A stretch of DNA of 64,000 bases from Pseudomonas sp. LS.1a (GTDB taxonomy: Bacteria; Pseudomonadota; Gammaproteobacteria; Pseudomonadales; Pseudomonadaceae): positions 2,830,001-2,894,000 of the forward strand of contig NZ_CP092827.1 of NCBI RefSeq assembly GCF_022533585.1, in the 5' to 3' direction. Numbering within the stretch: the stretch's first letter is position 1; the number at the start of each line of letters is the position of its first letter. A program made the position numbers and the translations under genes. The notes beneath the pieces were generated by a model. It worked only from the letters and a program-made list of their open reading frames with translations, did no database searches and was not told the origin of the DNA. Below, in pieces: positions 35,340-44,275 of this stretch.

Positions 35340-35777
35340 CTAAATGAGCAAAGGCTCAGTTTGAATGGACGCTTGTCGCTGCCAGGCCTGCGGCGACATC
35401 CCCTCGGCCTTCACGAATGTGCGACAAAAGTGGGACTGATCGCAGAAGCCGCACTCCAGTGCGATTTCGGCGAGCATCATTCCCGAGCTCCCCAGTAGTT
35501 CCTTGCTTTTGCGCAACCGTTGTTCACGCATCCACTGTTGCGGGGGCACCTGCAGGGTATCCCTGAACATTCGTGTGAAATGGCTACGCGACAGCGAGCA
35601 GGCTTGGGCGAGTTCCGTAACCGTTATGCCGGTGTCCAGGTTCTCCAGCATCAACCGCTTGGCAGTCGTGACCTGCCAGGGCTTGAGGAGCCCGGTTGTT
35701 TTCAGTGCGACAGTCGCCAGCACAGTGCAGTGATCACTGTTCATACAAATCCATTCATCAATGAAGTGGGCACGCAC
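35340..35777 (-). CDS. Short AraC-family DNA-binding protein
   Basis: A 145-residue protein containing only the AraC DNA-binding domain: ITVTELAQACSLSRSHFTRMF for the first helix-turn-helix and IALECGFCDQSHFCRTF for the second. It has no sensor domain, so it is of the SoxS/MarA size class, often controlled by its own level. The start is uncertain: GTG 35777 or ATG 35744, neither with a clear ribosome binding site. It converges on the MFS gene and lies downstream of the isochorismatase-like gene on the same strand. Confidence 0.8.
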   Translation of the reverse strand: MRAHFIDEWICMNSDHCTVLATVALKTTGLLKPWQVTTAKRLMLENLDTGITVTELAQACSLSRSHFTRMFRDTLQVPPQQWMREQRLRKSKELLGSSGMMLAEIALECGFCDQSHFCRTFVKAEGMSPQAWQRQASIQTEPLLI

Positions 35778-35890
35778 GTTTCGAGTAGGCAGAGCAGGCC
35801 ACTGCAGCCTCGGCGCGGGCTACAGACGATAAACACTCGATTCGATGGCCTGGCTCAGCCAGCCGGCGTACCCATCAGCGGGTCAATGAA

Positions 35891-35912
35891 CAGCCCCTGG
35901 AGGCAGGGGCTG
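35891..35912 (-). terminator. Stem-loop after the isochorismatase-like gene
   Basis: A perfect 9-bp stem, CAGCCCCTG / CAGGGGCTG, with a 4-base loop, 8 bases after the minus-strand stop at 35920. The trailing sequence on the minus strand (TTCATTG) is only moderately T-rich, so termination may be partial. Confidence 0.5.
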
Positions 35913-35919
35913 GCAATGG

Positions 35920-36606
35920 TCAGACAGTTGCAGCAACCGGGGCCAGGGTTGGGCCGTGCTGAACGCGCTCGGGTGCTTTGTGCACCATGGTGTAGGCATA
36001 GTCGACACCCATGCCGTAGGCGCCGGAGTGTTCTTTCACCAGCTCCATGACGGCATCGTAGGTATCGCGGTTTTTCCAGTCGCGCTGCCACTCCAGCAGC
36101 ACTTGCTGCCAGGTCACCGGAATTACGCCTGCCTGGATCATGCGCTGCATGGCGTAGTCGTGGGCTTCCTTGGTGGTGCCACCGGAGGCGTCAGCAACCA
36201 TGTAGATTTCATAGCCGGCATCGTTCATCGCCGACAGCGCGAAGGTGGTGTTGCACACCTCCGTCCAAAGGCCGGATACGATGACCTTGTTGCGACCGTT
36301 TTTCTTCAGCGCGTCTCGCACCTTCTGGTCATCCCAGGAGTTCATGGAGGTTCGCTCCAGCAGCGGAGCGTCGGGGAAGACGGCGAGCAGCTCGGGGTAG
36401 GTGTGCCCAGAGAAGCTTTCAGTCTCGACCGTCGTGATGATGGTGGGCACATTGAAGATCCTGGCCGCCTTGGCCAGGCCTACGGTGTTGTTTTTCAGCG
36501 TCTGGCGATCAATGCTCTGAACGCCGAAGGCCATCTGTGGCTGCTGATCGATGAAGATCAGTTGGCTGTTGAACGGGGTCAGGACTTCAGTTTTTGGATT
36601 GTTCAT
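35920..36606 (-). CDS. Isochorismatase-like cysteine hydrolase, YcaC type
   Basis: A 228-residue hydrolase. The Asp of FIDQQPQM, the Lys in GRNKVIVSG and the Cys in GLWTEVCNTTFAL form the Asp-Lys-Cys triad of this family. The closest described relative by pattern is YcaC, an octameric hydrolase of unknown substrate that is often induced with amine or urate pathways. AGGGAA lies 5-6 bases before the ATG at 36606. It is divergent from the RidA-like gene at 36870, so the two may respond to the same signal. Confidence 0.9.
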   Translation of the reverse strand: MNNPKTEVLTPFNSQLIFIDQQPQMAFGVQSIDRQTLKNNTVGLAKAARIFNVPTIITTVETESFSGHTYPELLAVFPDAPLLERTSMNSWDDQKVRDALKKNGRNKVIVSGLWTEVCNTTFALSAMNDAGYEIYMVADASGGTTKEAHDYAMQRMIQAGVIPVTWQQVLLEWQRDWKNRDTYDAVMELVKEHSGAYGMGVDYAYTMVHKAPERVQHGPTLAPVAATV

Positions 36607-36869
36607 TTTGGTTCCCTGTCAGCTGGATGATGGTCATCGCACAAGTCACGGCGCCTGCCTTCTGCAGACTGTGCTGAGGCACTGGATGACGTCCTCAGTG
36701 ATGCCCGTTGCTTGAGTCCGAGCAAAGATTAGCGAATCGCAGTGCGAAGCGGTGGCGCACTTCTGCGCTCTCAGAAGCGCATTAATGCGCCATGCGCTCG
36801 TTCATCCTGCTGCTAGGATTCGCACGCAAACGCGGATCTACCTGATCCGGTTTGCGCCAGGAGAAAGCG

Positions 36870-37331
36870 ATGGCAGCTTCACAACCACTCAACAAACAAA
36901 CCGCCTATTGGGGCGTTCCGTGGGAGAAGGCTTACGGGTATACGCAGGCACGGCGGGTAGGGAACGAGATCTACGTATCGGGCCAGTTCAATCATGACGA
37001 AGAAGGGAACCTGGTCGCGCCGGCCCCCTTGGATCGTGACGGCAGGCCCTGTGATTTCTCTTCGATGGGGGACCAGATGCGCGCCTGCTACGACAATATC
37101 GCCAAGCTGCTCGCGCTGTACGGAGCGACACTTGAAGATGTTGTCGAAGAGACGCTCTACGTACTGGACATGGACGCGGCCTTTGCCGTGGTCGGCACGG
37201 TGCGCAAGGCCGCTTACGGTACAGAACGGCCTCAATGCGCCAGTAACATCATCGGCGTCTCGAGGCTTGCCCAGCGCCCACAGCTGATCGAAATCACCTG
37301 CAAAGCGGTACTTGGCTCGCGCGCTGAGTGA
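36870..37331 (+). CDS. RidA (YjgF/YER057c) family protein
   Basis: A 153-residue Rid-family protein, with VGNEIYVSGQF in the first strand pair and the helix YDNIAKLLALYGATLEDVVEETLYV. The start is ATG 36870 with AGGAGA 7 bases upstream. RidA proteins hydrolyse reactive enamines and imines, using an arginine in the last strand pair. Here the equivalent position, ahead of GVSRL, appears to be Ser (CASNIIGVSRL), so this may belong to a non-deaminating Rid group. Convergent with the LysR gene. Confidence 0.85.
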   Translation: MAASQPLNKQTAYWGVPWEKAYGYTQARRVGNEIYVSGQFNHDEEGNLVAPAPLDRDGRPCDFSSMGDQMRACYDNIAKLLALYGATLEDVVEETLYVLDMDAAFAVVGTVRKAAYGTERPQCASNIIGVSRLAQRPQLIEITCKAVLGSRAE

Positions 37332-37336
37332 CCTGC

Positions 37337-37367
37337 ACTCCCGGTTTCGCGCTACGTGACCGGGAGT
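37337..37367. terminator. Inverted repeat between RidA-like and LysR genes
   Basis: Nine-base arms ACTCCCGGT and ACCGGGAGT with a 13-base loop lie in the 20-base gap and extend into the last codons of the LysR gene. The symmetry could serve both convergent genes, but neither side has a clear T-run, so this is a weak terminator at best. Confidence 0.35.
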
Positions 37368-38329
37368 ACCAATTGGCCCTCGATCAACGGCTTCTGGTTG
37401 GCAACGGCCGCTGCACAGAACGTCATGAATGCCTTGACCCGCCACGATTTGCGGATGTCCTGGTGCGTCAGCAGCCACAGCTCATCCTGCAGCTCCGGTA
37501 CCACCGGGCCGACCCGTTCAAGCCCAGGCGTGATATCACCCAACATGCAGGGTAAAAAACCCACCCCCAGGCCTGCCGCGATTGCAGCACTCGCCGCCGC
37601 AACCGAGTCGGTACGGTACGAGATGCACTCGGCAGCGACCCTGTTTTCGACATAGCTGGTTGCCTTGAGCCCGCGTAGCGCTGCGGAATAGGAAACCCAG
37701 GCCTGGCCTTCAGTGAACAGAGGAGCAGGCGTTAAATGGTGGCTACTACCGTAAGGAGCCCAGGCGATTGTGGCCAGTTTGCGACCTACCAGGCTTTCGG
37801 CGGGTTTCCTGGTCGCTCGAACCGCAATATCCGATTCGTCTCGTGCAAGGCTCAGTGATTCGTTGCCCACCAGCACCTCAATCGTGATGCCTTCATTGAG
37901 GGCCTTGAAGTCCGCGATGATGGGGGTGAGGAAGTAAAGAAGCAGTGAGTCGCTGGTGGTGATACGAAGCTTGCCGAGTGGCCCCTGGCCGGCACGCGAG
38001 ACACGCCGTGTCACGCTGACGATGTCCAGCTCCACGCGCTCGGCGAGTGCACGTAATTCCGCGCCCTCGATGGTGAGCAGGTAGCCTGATTTGCGGTGAT
38101 CGAACAAGGCTACGCCAAGTGTCTTTTCAACCTGGGAGACCCTGCGGGAAACGGTGGACACGTTGATGCCGAGCTTCTTGGCCGTGGCAGCGCGATTGCC
38201 ACACTCACTGAGCGTTTTGATGATCCGCAGGTCGTCCCATGAGAGCTGGTTGGCAGCCTCACTCGCGTTCCATTTCACGTCCTTGGGGGCAGCGGGGGCA
38301 GTTGGGACATTTCCAGGTAACGACTTCAC
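37352..38329 (-). CDS. LysR family transcriptional regulator
   Basis: A 325-residue LysR regulator. About 28 unstructured residues precede the helix-turn-helix (LRIIKTLSECGNRAATAKKL, then STVSRRVSQVEKTLGVALF). The effector-binding domain follows (KLRITTSDSLLLYFLTPIIADF). The start is GTG at 38329, with GGAACGGA upstream; no ATG lies near. Its target is not clear, since neither neighbour is divergent from it at a short distance. The lipoprotein gene at 38495 starts 165 bases away in the opposite direction. Confidence 0.88.
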   Translation of the reverse strand: MKSLPGNVPTAPAAPKDVKWNASEAANQLSWDDLRIIKTLSECGNRAATAKKLGINVSTVSRRVSQVEKTLGVALFDHRKSGYLLTIEGAELRALAERVELDIVSVTRRVSRAGQGPLGKLRITTSDSLLLYFLTPIIADFKALNEGITIEVLVGNESLSLARDESDIAVRATRKPAESLVGRKLATIAWAPYGSSHHLTPAPLFTEGQAWVSYSAALRGLKATSYVENRVAAECISYRTDSVAAASAAIAAGLGVGFLPCMLGDITPGLERVGPVVPELQDELWLLTHQDIRKSWRVKAFMTFCAAAVANQKPLIEGQLVLPVT

Positions 38330-38494
38330 GAAATCCGTTCCAAATCAGATTGCAACGATCATACGAGAAGGGGCTGCGTGAACCAAGCATGAGCATGAGG
38401 CGGAATGAGGGGCTTCGGTCGTCCCTTCATGCACACATCAGCACTTGTCGGCGTTATCCTGAATAGTGAGCCCGGGAGCCTTTGGGGAACTACC

Positions 38495-38917
38495 ATGCGC
38501 AAGCTGACACTGTTGTTCGCGATCGCTGCATTTGCGGGTTGCCAGGCGCCGATGCCCACTGCCAACCCACAGATGGCCTGGGTCGATCTCTCGATGCCAT
38601 TCCCGAATGACCGTGTGCTGTTGGCCGAACGCCTGGATAAACAACGCCTGCGCGACGGTCGCTTCTTCGAGGTCAGCCCCGGCAGCCATGAATTGGTCGT
38701 CAGGTTCGACTACGAAGTCAATGGTGGTGGTGGCATCAGTCTGATGGGGGGCAGCACGGTAAGGCAATGCTACCTGACCATCGACTACGCACATTTCAAG
38801 GCAGGGCAGCGCTATGTACTCGAGGCCCGCTCCATGGCCATGACGCCAGAGGCGAGGCTCTATGATGCGAAGGGAGAGATTGTGGCGCAGGTCACGGAAC
38901 TCTATTGCCTGATGTGA
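38495..38917 (+). CDS. Small putative lipoprotein
   Basis: A 140-residue protein with a lipoprotein signal peptide (RKLTLLFAIAAFAGC; Cys at about residue 17). Mature features are VDLSMPFPNDRVLLAERLD and HELVVRFDYEVNGGGG, then a strand-rich middle (CYLTIDYAHFKAGQRYVLEA). The N-terminus was set at ATG 38495 by the signal peptide and the GGGGA ahead of it. This pattern is common in small envelope proteins of Pseudomonas with unknown roles. One possible disulphide partner is the Cys in RQCYLTI. Confidence 0.75.
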   Translation: MRKLTLLFAIAAFAGCQAPMPTANPQMAWVDLSMPFPNDRVLLAERLDKQRLRDGRFFEVSPGSHELVVRFDYEVNGGGGISLMGGSTVRQCYLTIDYAHFKAGQRYVLEARSMAMTPEARLYDAKGEIVAQVTELYCLM

Positions 38918-39486
38918 TGGCGCTGCATACATCAGCGACTGGCATGAAGGAATAAAGAGTTGTCTTAAGCATGAATCGATTGCAGTCATGCTGACCAACG
39001 AATGGTTTCCGAACTGACCACAGTTGATAGGACATACGATTTTCCTTCCCACTAACGCTTCTGCGCGGTTGTGGAGATTTCCGCGCAGAACGCCGAAGGG
39101 GATGAGCGGTACATTAGAGACGATAAAACAATCCCAATTTCCCGCCACCCGGTAATATCACCTTGACATCTAAATATCCCACACCTTAACTGAAAGCGTC
39201 GCTTCACAGATGAGATGTCGTGATAGGGCAAGGACTAAAACTGGATTCACAGATCACTGCTGCGGATGTCAAGCGACTAACCAGCGAACTGTTGGTGGCG
39301 CAGGTTGACAGCACGCGGCCACGCTGGAGAGCAAGAGTATCGGATTTGTGCGCCTAGGGCAGGAAGTCGAGATCAAAACTAGGGTAGCAGTGCGCATAGA
39401 GGTACGCACACACAAGAAAAATTATCGAGAACTTTACCAGTCCACTCAAAGAATACATTGAACAAAGCCTTAGAGAGAGATAGCCA
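38918..39486. other. AT-richer intergenic stretch with a stem-loop and a short possible ORF
   Basis: This 569-base gap has lower GC than its left neighbours. It holds a perfect 10-bp stem-loop (39059-39068 with 39081-39090) and a 46-codon frame at 39220-39357 (GTG start, helical AADVKRLTSELLVAQVD) without a clear ribosome binding site. I cannot support a gene here. It leads into the AT-rich gene at 39487 and may be a transferred segment. Confidence 0.4.
39059..39090. repeat. Perfect 10-bp inverted repeat
   Basis: Arms TTCTGCGCGG and CCGCGCAGAA separated by 12 bases. There is no T-run after it on either strand and no gene ends close by, so it is not a typical terminator. Confidence 0.6.
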
Positions 39487-40080
39487 ATGATTAACGGCGC
39501 ATCAAAAAAAGGCTCAAGCAAGGAAGAGTTTAAGTCCCTTGCGCTGCAGGTCCCGATTTTGTTTGTCTGCCTATCATTCTTGCCATTCACCTATGGAATG
39601 CTTAATCAGATCCCTGACAACCTTACCAGGTCAAAAGGCACTTTCTCTACTAAAATAATCGGCAAAAATACTTATACAGTCATCTCCAGCGAACAGGGCA
39701 AACTAATGCTTACTTGCGCATCTAGCTTCAAAGGTTACACCAAATGCCTGCCCGATGAAGCTAGCTCTGAGCTTACAAACAAAAAAGCAACGGCGTTCTG
39801 GTACAAGCAGAAGATCTTGCCGTTCATGGAAAATAACAAATTGGTTGAGCTTTATGTTGGCGGGAGTACAATTATCTCCGGCGAGATGACAAAGGAGAGA
39901 ATAACTAAGCACAAGAAATATAGCATCTCTACGAGTCTAGAGATGTTTGCACTGACCTTGTTGATTTCCGCTTTCTTTCTGATAGATGTCAAAAGAATGA
40001 GCAACAGCTATGCCGAACTGGGTATGATGCGCAGAGTTTATTCCACCCGCGGCATGAAGAGCAGGATGTCGAAGACCTGA
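39487..40080 (+). CDS. Unknown membrane protein in an AT-rich island
   Basis: A 197-residue protein rich in Lys, Ile and Ser, unlike its neighbours. Two hydrophobic segments frame the sequence: residues about 19-41 (ALQVPILFVCLSFLPFTYGM) and about 148-167 (EMFALTLLISAFFLID). The loop between them, about 105 residues, probably faces the periplasm and has two Cys that could pair (LTCASS, TKCLP). GAGAGA precedes the start at 39487. I do not recognise a family. Base composition points to recent gain. Confidence 0.65.
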   Translation: MINGASKKGSSKEEFKSLALQVPILFVCLSFLPFTYGMLNQIPDNLTRSKGTFSTKIIGKNTYTVISSEQGKLMLTCASSFKGYTKCLPDEASSELTNKKATAFWYKQKILPFMENNKLVELYVGGSTIISGEMTKERITKHKKYSISTSLEMFALTLLISAFFLIDVKRMSNSYAELGMMRRVYSTRGMKSRMSKT

Positions 40081-40214
40081 CCAGGCTCGAATTGAAGGGC
40101 AGGGTGATCGCTCTTCAAAACGGCTTCGGTCAATAGCTCCTTGTTTTGCTCCCAGCATTGGCCAAGCGAGAAGGGCAGCCTACGTAGTTATTTGAAGTCA
40201 AAGTCTAAAAGCAG

Positions 40215-40232
40215 CGGTAGCTGACGCTACCG
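40215..40232 (-). terminator. Terminator-like hairpin after the formyltransferase gene
   Basis: Arms CGGTAGC and GCTACCG around a 4-base loop. On the minus strand it is followed by CTGCTTTTAGACTTT. It lies 31 bases after the stop at 40263. Confidence 0.5.
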
Positions 40233-40262
40233 AAAGGCGCAATTCCAGCCGCCGTTCAGCTC

Positions 40263-41090
40263 TTAAAGAGTATTTATCCGCAACGGAAATCCGTACGATT
40301 CGAAAAGCTCCCAAACGTCCTCGCGATCGAAGAGCCGCCACCCCAGTGTCGTGAACTGCATCAGGTCATCCTCGCTGGGAAAAGAGTAGTAGGCCCCGGC
40401 AGATGGATCTTGAAAGGTCCCCGGCATAGGCTCGTTGCGCTCCAGGCGCCTGATTGCGTTCATGATGAGACGCGCGCCTGGTTGATACAGTGAAAGGATG
40501 TGCCACAGCAAGGAGTGCTCCTTGTCGACTGCCACCCGGGCAGTCTCGATGATGCGACCAACATCGATGCCGGGACTGTCAATCCAGTGGAGGGTACAGC
40601 CGATCTCCGAGGCGCCGTTCAGCAGCGCCCGGAAGGTCGCGAGAACACCTCGATACTGAGGCAAGAGGCCAGAGTGAAGATTGAGGACGCCGCGTGACGG
40701 AATTGCCAACGCTTCATTCTTCAGGATTTGACCAAAGCGGATTGAGATGAACAGATCCGCTCCCGCATCCTGCAGCATTTGCAGGCCCGCAGGATCCCTC
40801 AAGCTGGGCAATACCTGTACAGGAACCCCAAAGCGTTGCTGCAGGTCTGCAAAACCGAATCGAAGCCCGCTGCTGACCTGGTCGCTCGATCTGATTAACC
40901 CAGGGGGCAAGGCATTGAAGAAGTCCTGCTCGATCAATGCCAGTTGTCCGAGCATGCGTGGCACCTTCTTGCCCGATCCCACTCTCTCCGAGAGGAATAT
41001 TCCCACCGTGCTCTCGTGAATCTCGGGTAACAGGTAATTGAGAGTGAGATTGCTCTCAACGTCCCGGTTCACCAGAAAAGCGATTCGCAA
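40263..41090 (-). CDS. Formyltransferase-family protein
   Basis: A 275-residue protein of the methionyl-tRNA / GART / sugar formyltransferase fold. NLHSGLLPQYRG is the active-site HxSLLP-type signature, with FISIRFGQIL before it and an Asp in SPGIDVGRII. The N-terminus is set at TTG 41090 (RIAFLVNRDVESN), because GGAGG lies 7 bases ahead and the frame then begins exactly at the first strand. A longer frame without ribosome site also exists. It lacks the Fmt C-terminal tRNA-binding domain, so a small-molecule acceptor such as an amino sugar is more likely. It is isolated from sugar-biosynthesis genes here. Confidence 0.8.
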   Translation of the reverse strand: MRIAFLVNRDVESNLTLNYLLPEIHESTVGIFLSERVGSGKKVPRMLGQLALIEQDFFNALPPGLIRSSDQVSSGLRFGFADLQQRFGVPVQVLPSLRDPAGLQMLQDAGADLFISIRFGQILKNEALAIPSRGVLNLHSGLLPQYRGVLATFRALLNGASEIGCTLHWIDSPGIDVGRIIETARVAVDKEHSLLWHILSLYQPGARLIMNAIRRLERNEPMPGTFQDPSAGAYYSFPSEDDLMQFTTLGWRLFDREDVWELFESYGFPLRINTL

Positions 41091-41396
41091 CTTTAGACCT
41101 CCGGCAGACCTGCCTTGAGATGCTGCAATGGCCAATTCAACACAAGCGGATCAATCCCATTACCATTGTTTTGCCATGACGTATGGACGGAAGGCTCGAT
41201 CTGCTCGGTCCGTTCGGGTAGCAGACCTAGCATAGTTGCATTTATGCAAAAGGCTTGAGGAAGGCGGCAGATATCGAGGCTACCGGCAATGGCGGAGTGG
41301 GGTGCCTCGATCAGTGTGGTTGAGGTCAACCGTATTTTGTTCTGTGGGCGAGCAGCGAAGGCTGTGATAATGGAGGGGAATCACAAGGGCCATGCC

Positions 41397-41810
41397 ATGC
41401 TGACCATCTCTAATAACGTGCACCTGCCAGATGCCGACATCGAACTGACATACATCCGCGCGCAAGGCGCAGGTGGGCAGAATGTCAACAAGGTGTCCAG
41501 CGCCGTGCACCTGCGCTTCGACATTCCCGCCTCGTCGCTGCCCGAGTTTTACAAGGAGCGGCTGTTGGCGCTGCGTGACAGTCGCATCACCGGCGACGGC
41601 GTGTTGATCATCAAGGCACAACAATACCGCACACAGGAGCAGAACCGCGCTGACGCACTGGCGCGTCTTGCCGAGTTGATCATCGCCGCCGGCAAGACCG
41701 AGAAGAAACGCCGCCCCACCAAGCCGACCCTCGGCTCGAAGACCCGCCGCCTTGAAGGCAAAGCCAGGCGCAGCACCGTCAAGGCGGGGCGGGGCAAGGT
41801 GGAGTTCTAG
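41397..41810 (+). CDS. arfB: Alternative ribosome-rescue factor ArfB (YaeJ)
   Basis: A 137-residue peptidyl-tRNA hydrolase. It has the class-I release-factor GGQ motif ([12 protein letters not shown]) and a basic C-terminal tail ([28 protein letters not shown]), which enters the empty mRNA channel of stalled 70S ribosomes. Length and both motifs match ArfB. The start ATG 41397 is preceded by AAGGG. Codirectional upstream frames do not add conserved residues. It converges on the MFS gene ending at 41828. Confidence 0.93.
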   Translation: MLTISNNVHLPDADIELTYIRAQGAGGQNVNKVSSAVHLRFDIPASSLPEFYKERLLALRDSRITGDGVLIIKAQQYRTQEQNRADALARLAELIIAAGKTEKKRRPTKPTLGSKTRRLEGKARRSTVKAGRGKVEF

Positions 41811-41827
41811 GCGCTCCGGTTCATTGA

Positions 41828-43093
41828 TCAGGCTTGTACCGCGCGGCCCCCAGCAGTGGGCATGGATTTTTTGCGCACCGCTTGATAGAGAAGGCTGGAC
41901 ACCATGAAGCCCGCAATGGCCAGTACGCTCATCAGGATGAACACATAGTTGTAGCCCTGTTGACCAGGGAAGTGGTCGAGGATCGCGCCATAGATGACGT
42001 AGGCAAACATGCCGGGTGCATAGCCGATCAGGCAACCGATGCCGAAGGCCGAGCCGGTGATGTGCTGGGGAATGCCGACTTCGCCCATGGGCGCCCAGAA
42101 CACGCCGCGCATCGAGAACACAATCAGGGCGAAGGAGAGGGTGGCCGCCATCCCCGCATAGATGAAGCCCGGGCTTTTAGGAATCAGCATGATCACGGCC
42201 ATCAGCGGCAATAGCGCCAGAAATGCCCACTTCAGGTAACGGCTGGTGCTCTTGAACTGCTTGTCGGCAATGAAACCGCCGGCAGGCCCGCCGAGGATTT
42301 TCAGGAAGTATTGGTTGATGATGCCGTAGGCGCCTACCAACGCCACGGGCAACCCGTACATTTCCTTGAGGTAGGGAATGAAATAGGTCAGGCCGCAGTA
42401 GACGATGTAGACCATGAACACGTTGAGACTGACCAACCAGATGCCGGGTACCTTGATCGCTTCCATCAGGTTTGCCAGACCGTTTTTCGGCCTGGCGGCC
42501 GATTGCGCGTTACCCCCCTTGAGCAGGAGCCAGGTCAGGGTGCCCGCCAGAATGTCGATGACCGAGTAGAACAGGATCGCCGACTTCAGGCCGGTTTCCC
42601 CTGAGCCCATGGCGACGAACACGCCCAGTGCGGAAAAGGCCACCAGCGTATCAACCACGCCACGCCCGCCTTCCAGTAGGCCGAACAACCGGCCTTGCTC
42701 CTGATCGTCACCCAGATTACGGATGGCTTTGAGCAGCGATGGCCAGAACAGGCAGTCGGCACAGACGGCCAGCAGACTGAACACGATCAGCAGGCTGCTG
42801 AAGGGCGGAAAGGTTGCCAGGTACAACCCAAGGCTTCCGGTCCCGATCAGGCCGAGGGGGATCAGTTTGCGCGTGTCGTAGCGATCGGCGAGCAGGCCGC
42901 CGACCACAAACAGTGCAGTCGCGATGATCGCGTTGGCACTCAACAGCATGCCGATTTCAGTGTGGTTAAGGCCCATGAATTCCTGCATGGGGACATAGAA
43001 GGCGTCCTTGAGGTTCGCCAACTTGTAAATGGTGCCGCCACCGAGGATGAGGATCAGGAATCTGAGCCATTTGGCCTTGTTTTGAGTTGTCAT
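41828..43093 (-). CDS. MFS transporter, probable uptake of a sugar or sugar acid
   Basis: A 421-residue transporter with 12 predicted transmembrane segments. The loop LADRYDTRKLIPLG between TM2 and TM3 is the MFS signature. The pattern resembles OPA/ACS-type organic anion uptake carriers. It follows the isomerase-type gene after 33 bases and is very likely cotranscribed with it. Together they suggest uptake and first metabolism of a polyol or sugar derivative, controlled by the MocR regulator upstream. The substrate is not evident. Confidence 0.85.
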   Translation of the reverse strand: MTTQNKAKWLRFLILILGGGTIYKLANLKDAFYVPMQEFMGLNHTEIGMLLSANAIIATALFVVGGLLADRYDTRKLIPLGLIGTGSLGLYLATFPPFSSLLIVFSLLAVCADCLFWPSLLKAIRNLGDDQEQGRLFGLLEGGRGVVDTLVAFSALGVFVAMGSGETGLKSAILFYSVIDILAGTLTWLLLKGGNAQSAARPKNGLANLMEAIKVPGIWLVSLNVFMVYIVYCGLTYFIPYLKEMYGLPVALVGAYGIINQYFLKILGGPAGGFIADKQFKSTSRYLKWAFLALLPLMAVIMLIPKSPGFIYAGMAATLSFALIVFSMRGVFWAPMGEVGIPQHITGSAFGIGCLIGYAPGMFAYVIYGAILDHFPGQQGYNYVFILMSVLAIAGFMVSSLLYQAVRKKSMPTAGGRAVQA

Positions 43094-43126
43094 TATTGTT
43101 CTCCGGGCGTAATCAGGTCGTCAGGT

Positions 43127-44197
43127 TCAGGCGTTGGAAGGGGTGGCCAGGGTCAGTTCAGCCAAGGTGCGCAGTTCGCCCAGCACGCGTCGGACATAGG
43201 CCACCTGATTGTTTGCCCAGCGGTGTTCGTCGGCCAGCATGCGCTCGAGCGAGTAGCCTTTCGGGAGCGGCGTTTCGCTCATCTCCCGGTAAGCAATGAA
43301 TGGATCGGCTGCTTCAAGACGCTGACGGAAGGCCGGGGCCACGTAGTGGTTTTCCTGCTCAAGAATGAACGCGATCACCTGTGGGGTTGCTTCGCCCAGC
43401 ATCAACAGTTCGAACAGCATGCGGGCGCTGGGCAGATCGTCTTCGTCGCTGCCTTGCAATACGCCGTAATGGCCGAAGCCGTTTTGTTCGGGGACGATGC
43501 GCACGCCCTTGAGGTGAACCTGGCGGATGTGCGGCGCCAGGTTGTGCAGGGCCTGCAGGGGCTGTTCGCAGGCATTGATCATGTTGCCGAAGTCGAACAG
43601 GGCATGCAGGCGAGGGTGGTTGAGGCGGTTGAGCAGTTGCGCGATTTCGCTGCTCTTGAGTTCTTCATGCTGCTCGAAGTCAAAGTACAGATCGTTGGCG
43701 TCGGCCTGTTGTGCGAGGTAGTGCAGGTCGGTCTCGATCACGTCCATGACCCGCGACAGCGTGCCCTCGTAACGTGAGTAGACACGGATGTTGCGTACCC
43801 CCAGGGCCTTGGCGATGGCGATCACTTGGTCGACATCCTTTTTCAGCGTGCTGCTGATTTCCAGGTGCACATCCAGCCCCAGCGCCTTGGCCTTGCTGGC
43901 AAACGCCTGGAGCTGCTCTGGCGACATCTGGCTCAGGCTGTTTTCCTCGCCGTCGAGCAAGTGCAGGCTCAGACCTTGCAGCTCGTGGCGATAGGCGAAG
44001 TCCAGCAGGTCGGCGGGGGTGACACGACCGTGGGTGAGGTTGGTCAGTAGCGGGTAGGCGTGGGCAAACAGGCGCAATTGCCCGAGACGCTCAAGCAACC
44101 GCTGGGCCAGTGCCTCGGTCAGCACTGGAGCCGCCTTGTGTTCGACCACCTTATGGCTGAGCAAGGCGTTGAATCGTTCCTGGATCTTATTGTTCAT
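43127..44197 (-). CDS. Xylose-isomerase-like TIM-barrel sugar isomerase/epimerase
   Basis: A 356-residue AP-endonuclease-2-type TIM barrel. Visible metal-site strands include LSLHLLDGEENSLSQ, VHLEISSTLKK, YFDFEQHEELK (Glu), HALFDFGNM (Asp) and RQVHLKGVRI (His), the usual Glu-Asp-His set. I chose ATG 44197 because AGGAA lies 9 bases upstream. A longer start (44221) has no ribosome binding site. Enzymes of this fold isomerise keto/aldo sugars or epimerise inositol derivatives. It is the first gene of the pair with the MFS transporter, behind a palindromic site. Confidence 0.85.
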   Translation of the reverse strand: MNNKIQERFNALLSHKVVEHKAAPVLTEALAQRLLERLGQLRLFAHAYPLLTNLTHGRVTPADLLDFAYRHELQGLSLHLLDGEENSLSQMSPEQLQAFASKAKALGLDVHLEISSTLKKDVDQVIAIAKALGVRNIRVYSRYEGTLSRVMDVIETDLHYLAQQADANDLYFDFEQHEELKSSEIAQLLNRLNHPRLHALFDFGNMINACEQPLQALHNLAPHIRQVHLKGVRIVPEQNGFGHYGVLQGSDEDDLPSARMLFELLMLGEATPQVIAFILEQENHYVAPAFRQRLEAADPFIAYREMSETPLPKGYSLERMLADEHRWANNQVAYVRRVLGELRTLAELTLATPSNA

Positions 44198-44275
44198 TAG
44201 CGTCGTTCCTGGTTCAGACACCGGGTCTACCGGCGCAGCCTTTATCGCGCCAGTCAGGAACGCTCGATAGATCCA

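Noticed and set aside
39220-39357. A 46-codon GTG frame with a helical pattern in the AT-rich gap
   Set aside because: It is too short, without a ribosome binding site or recognised family; mentioned only as content of the gap.
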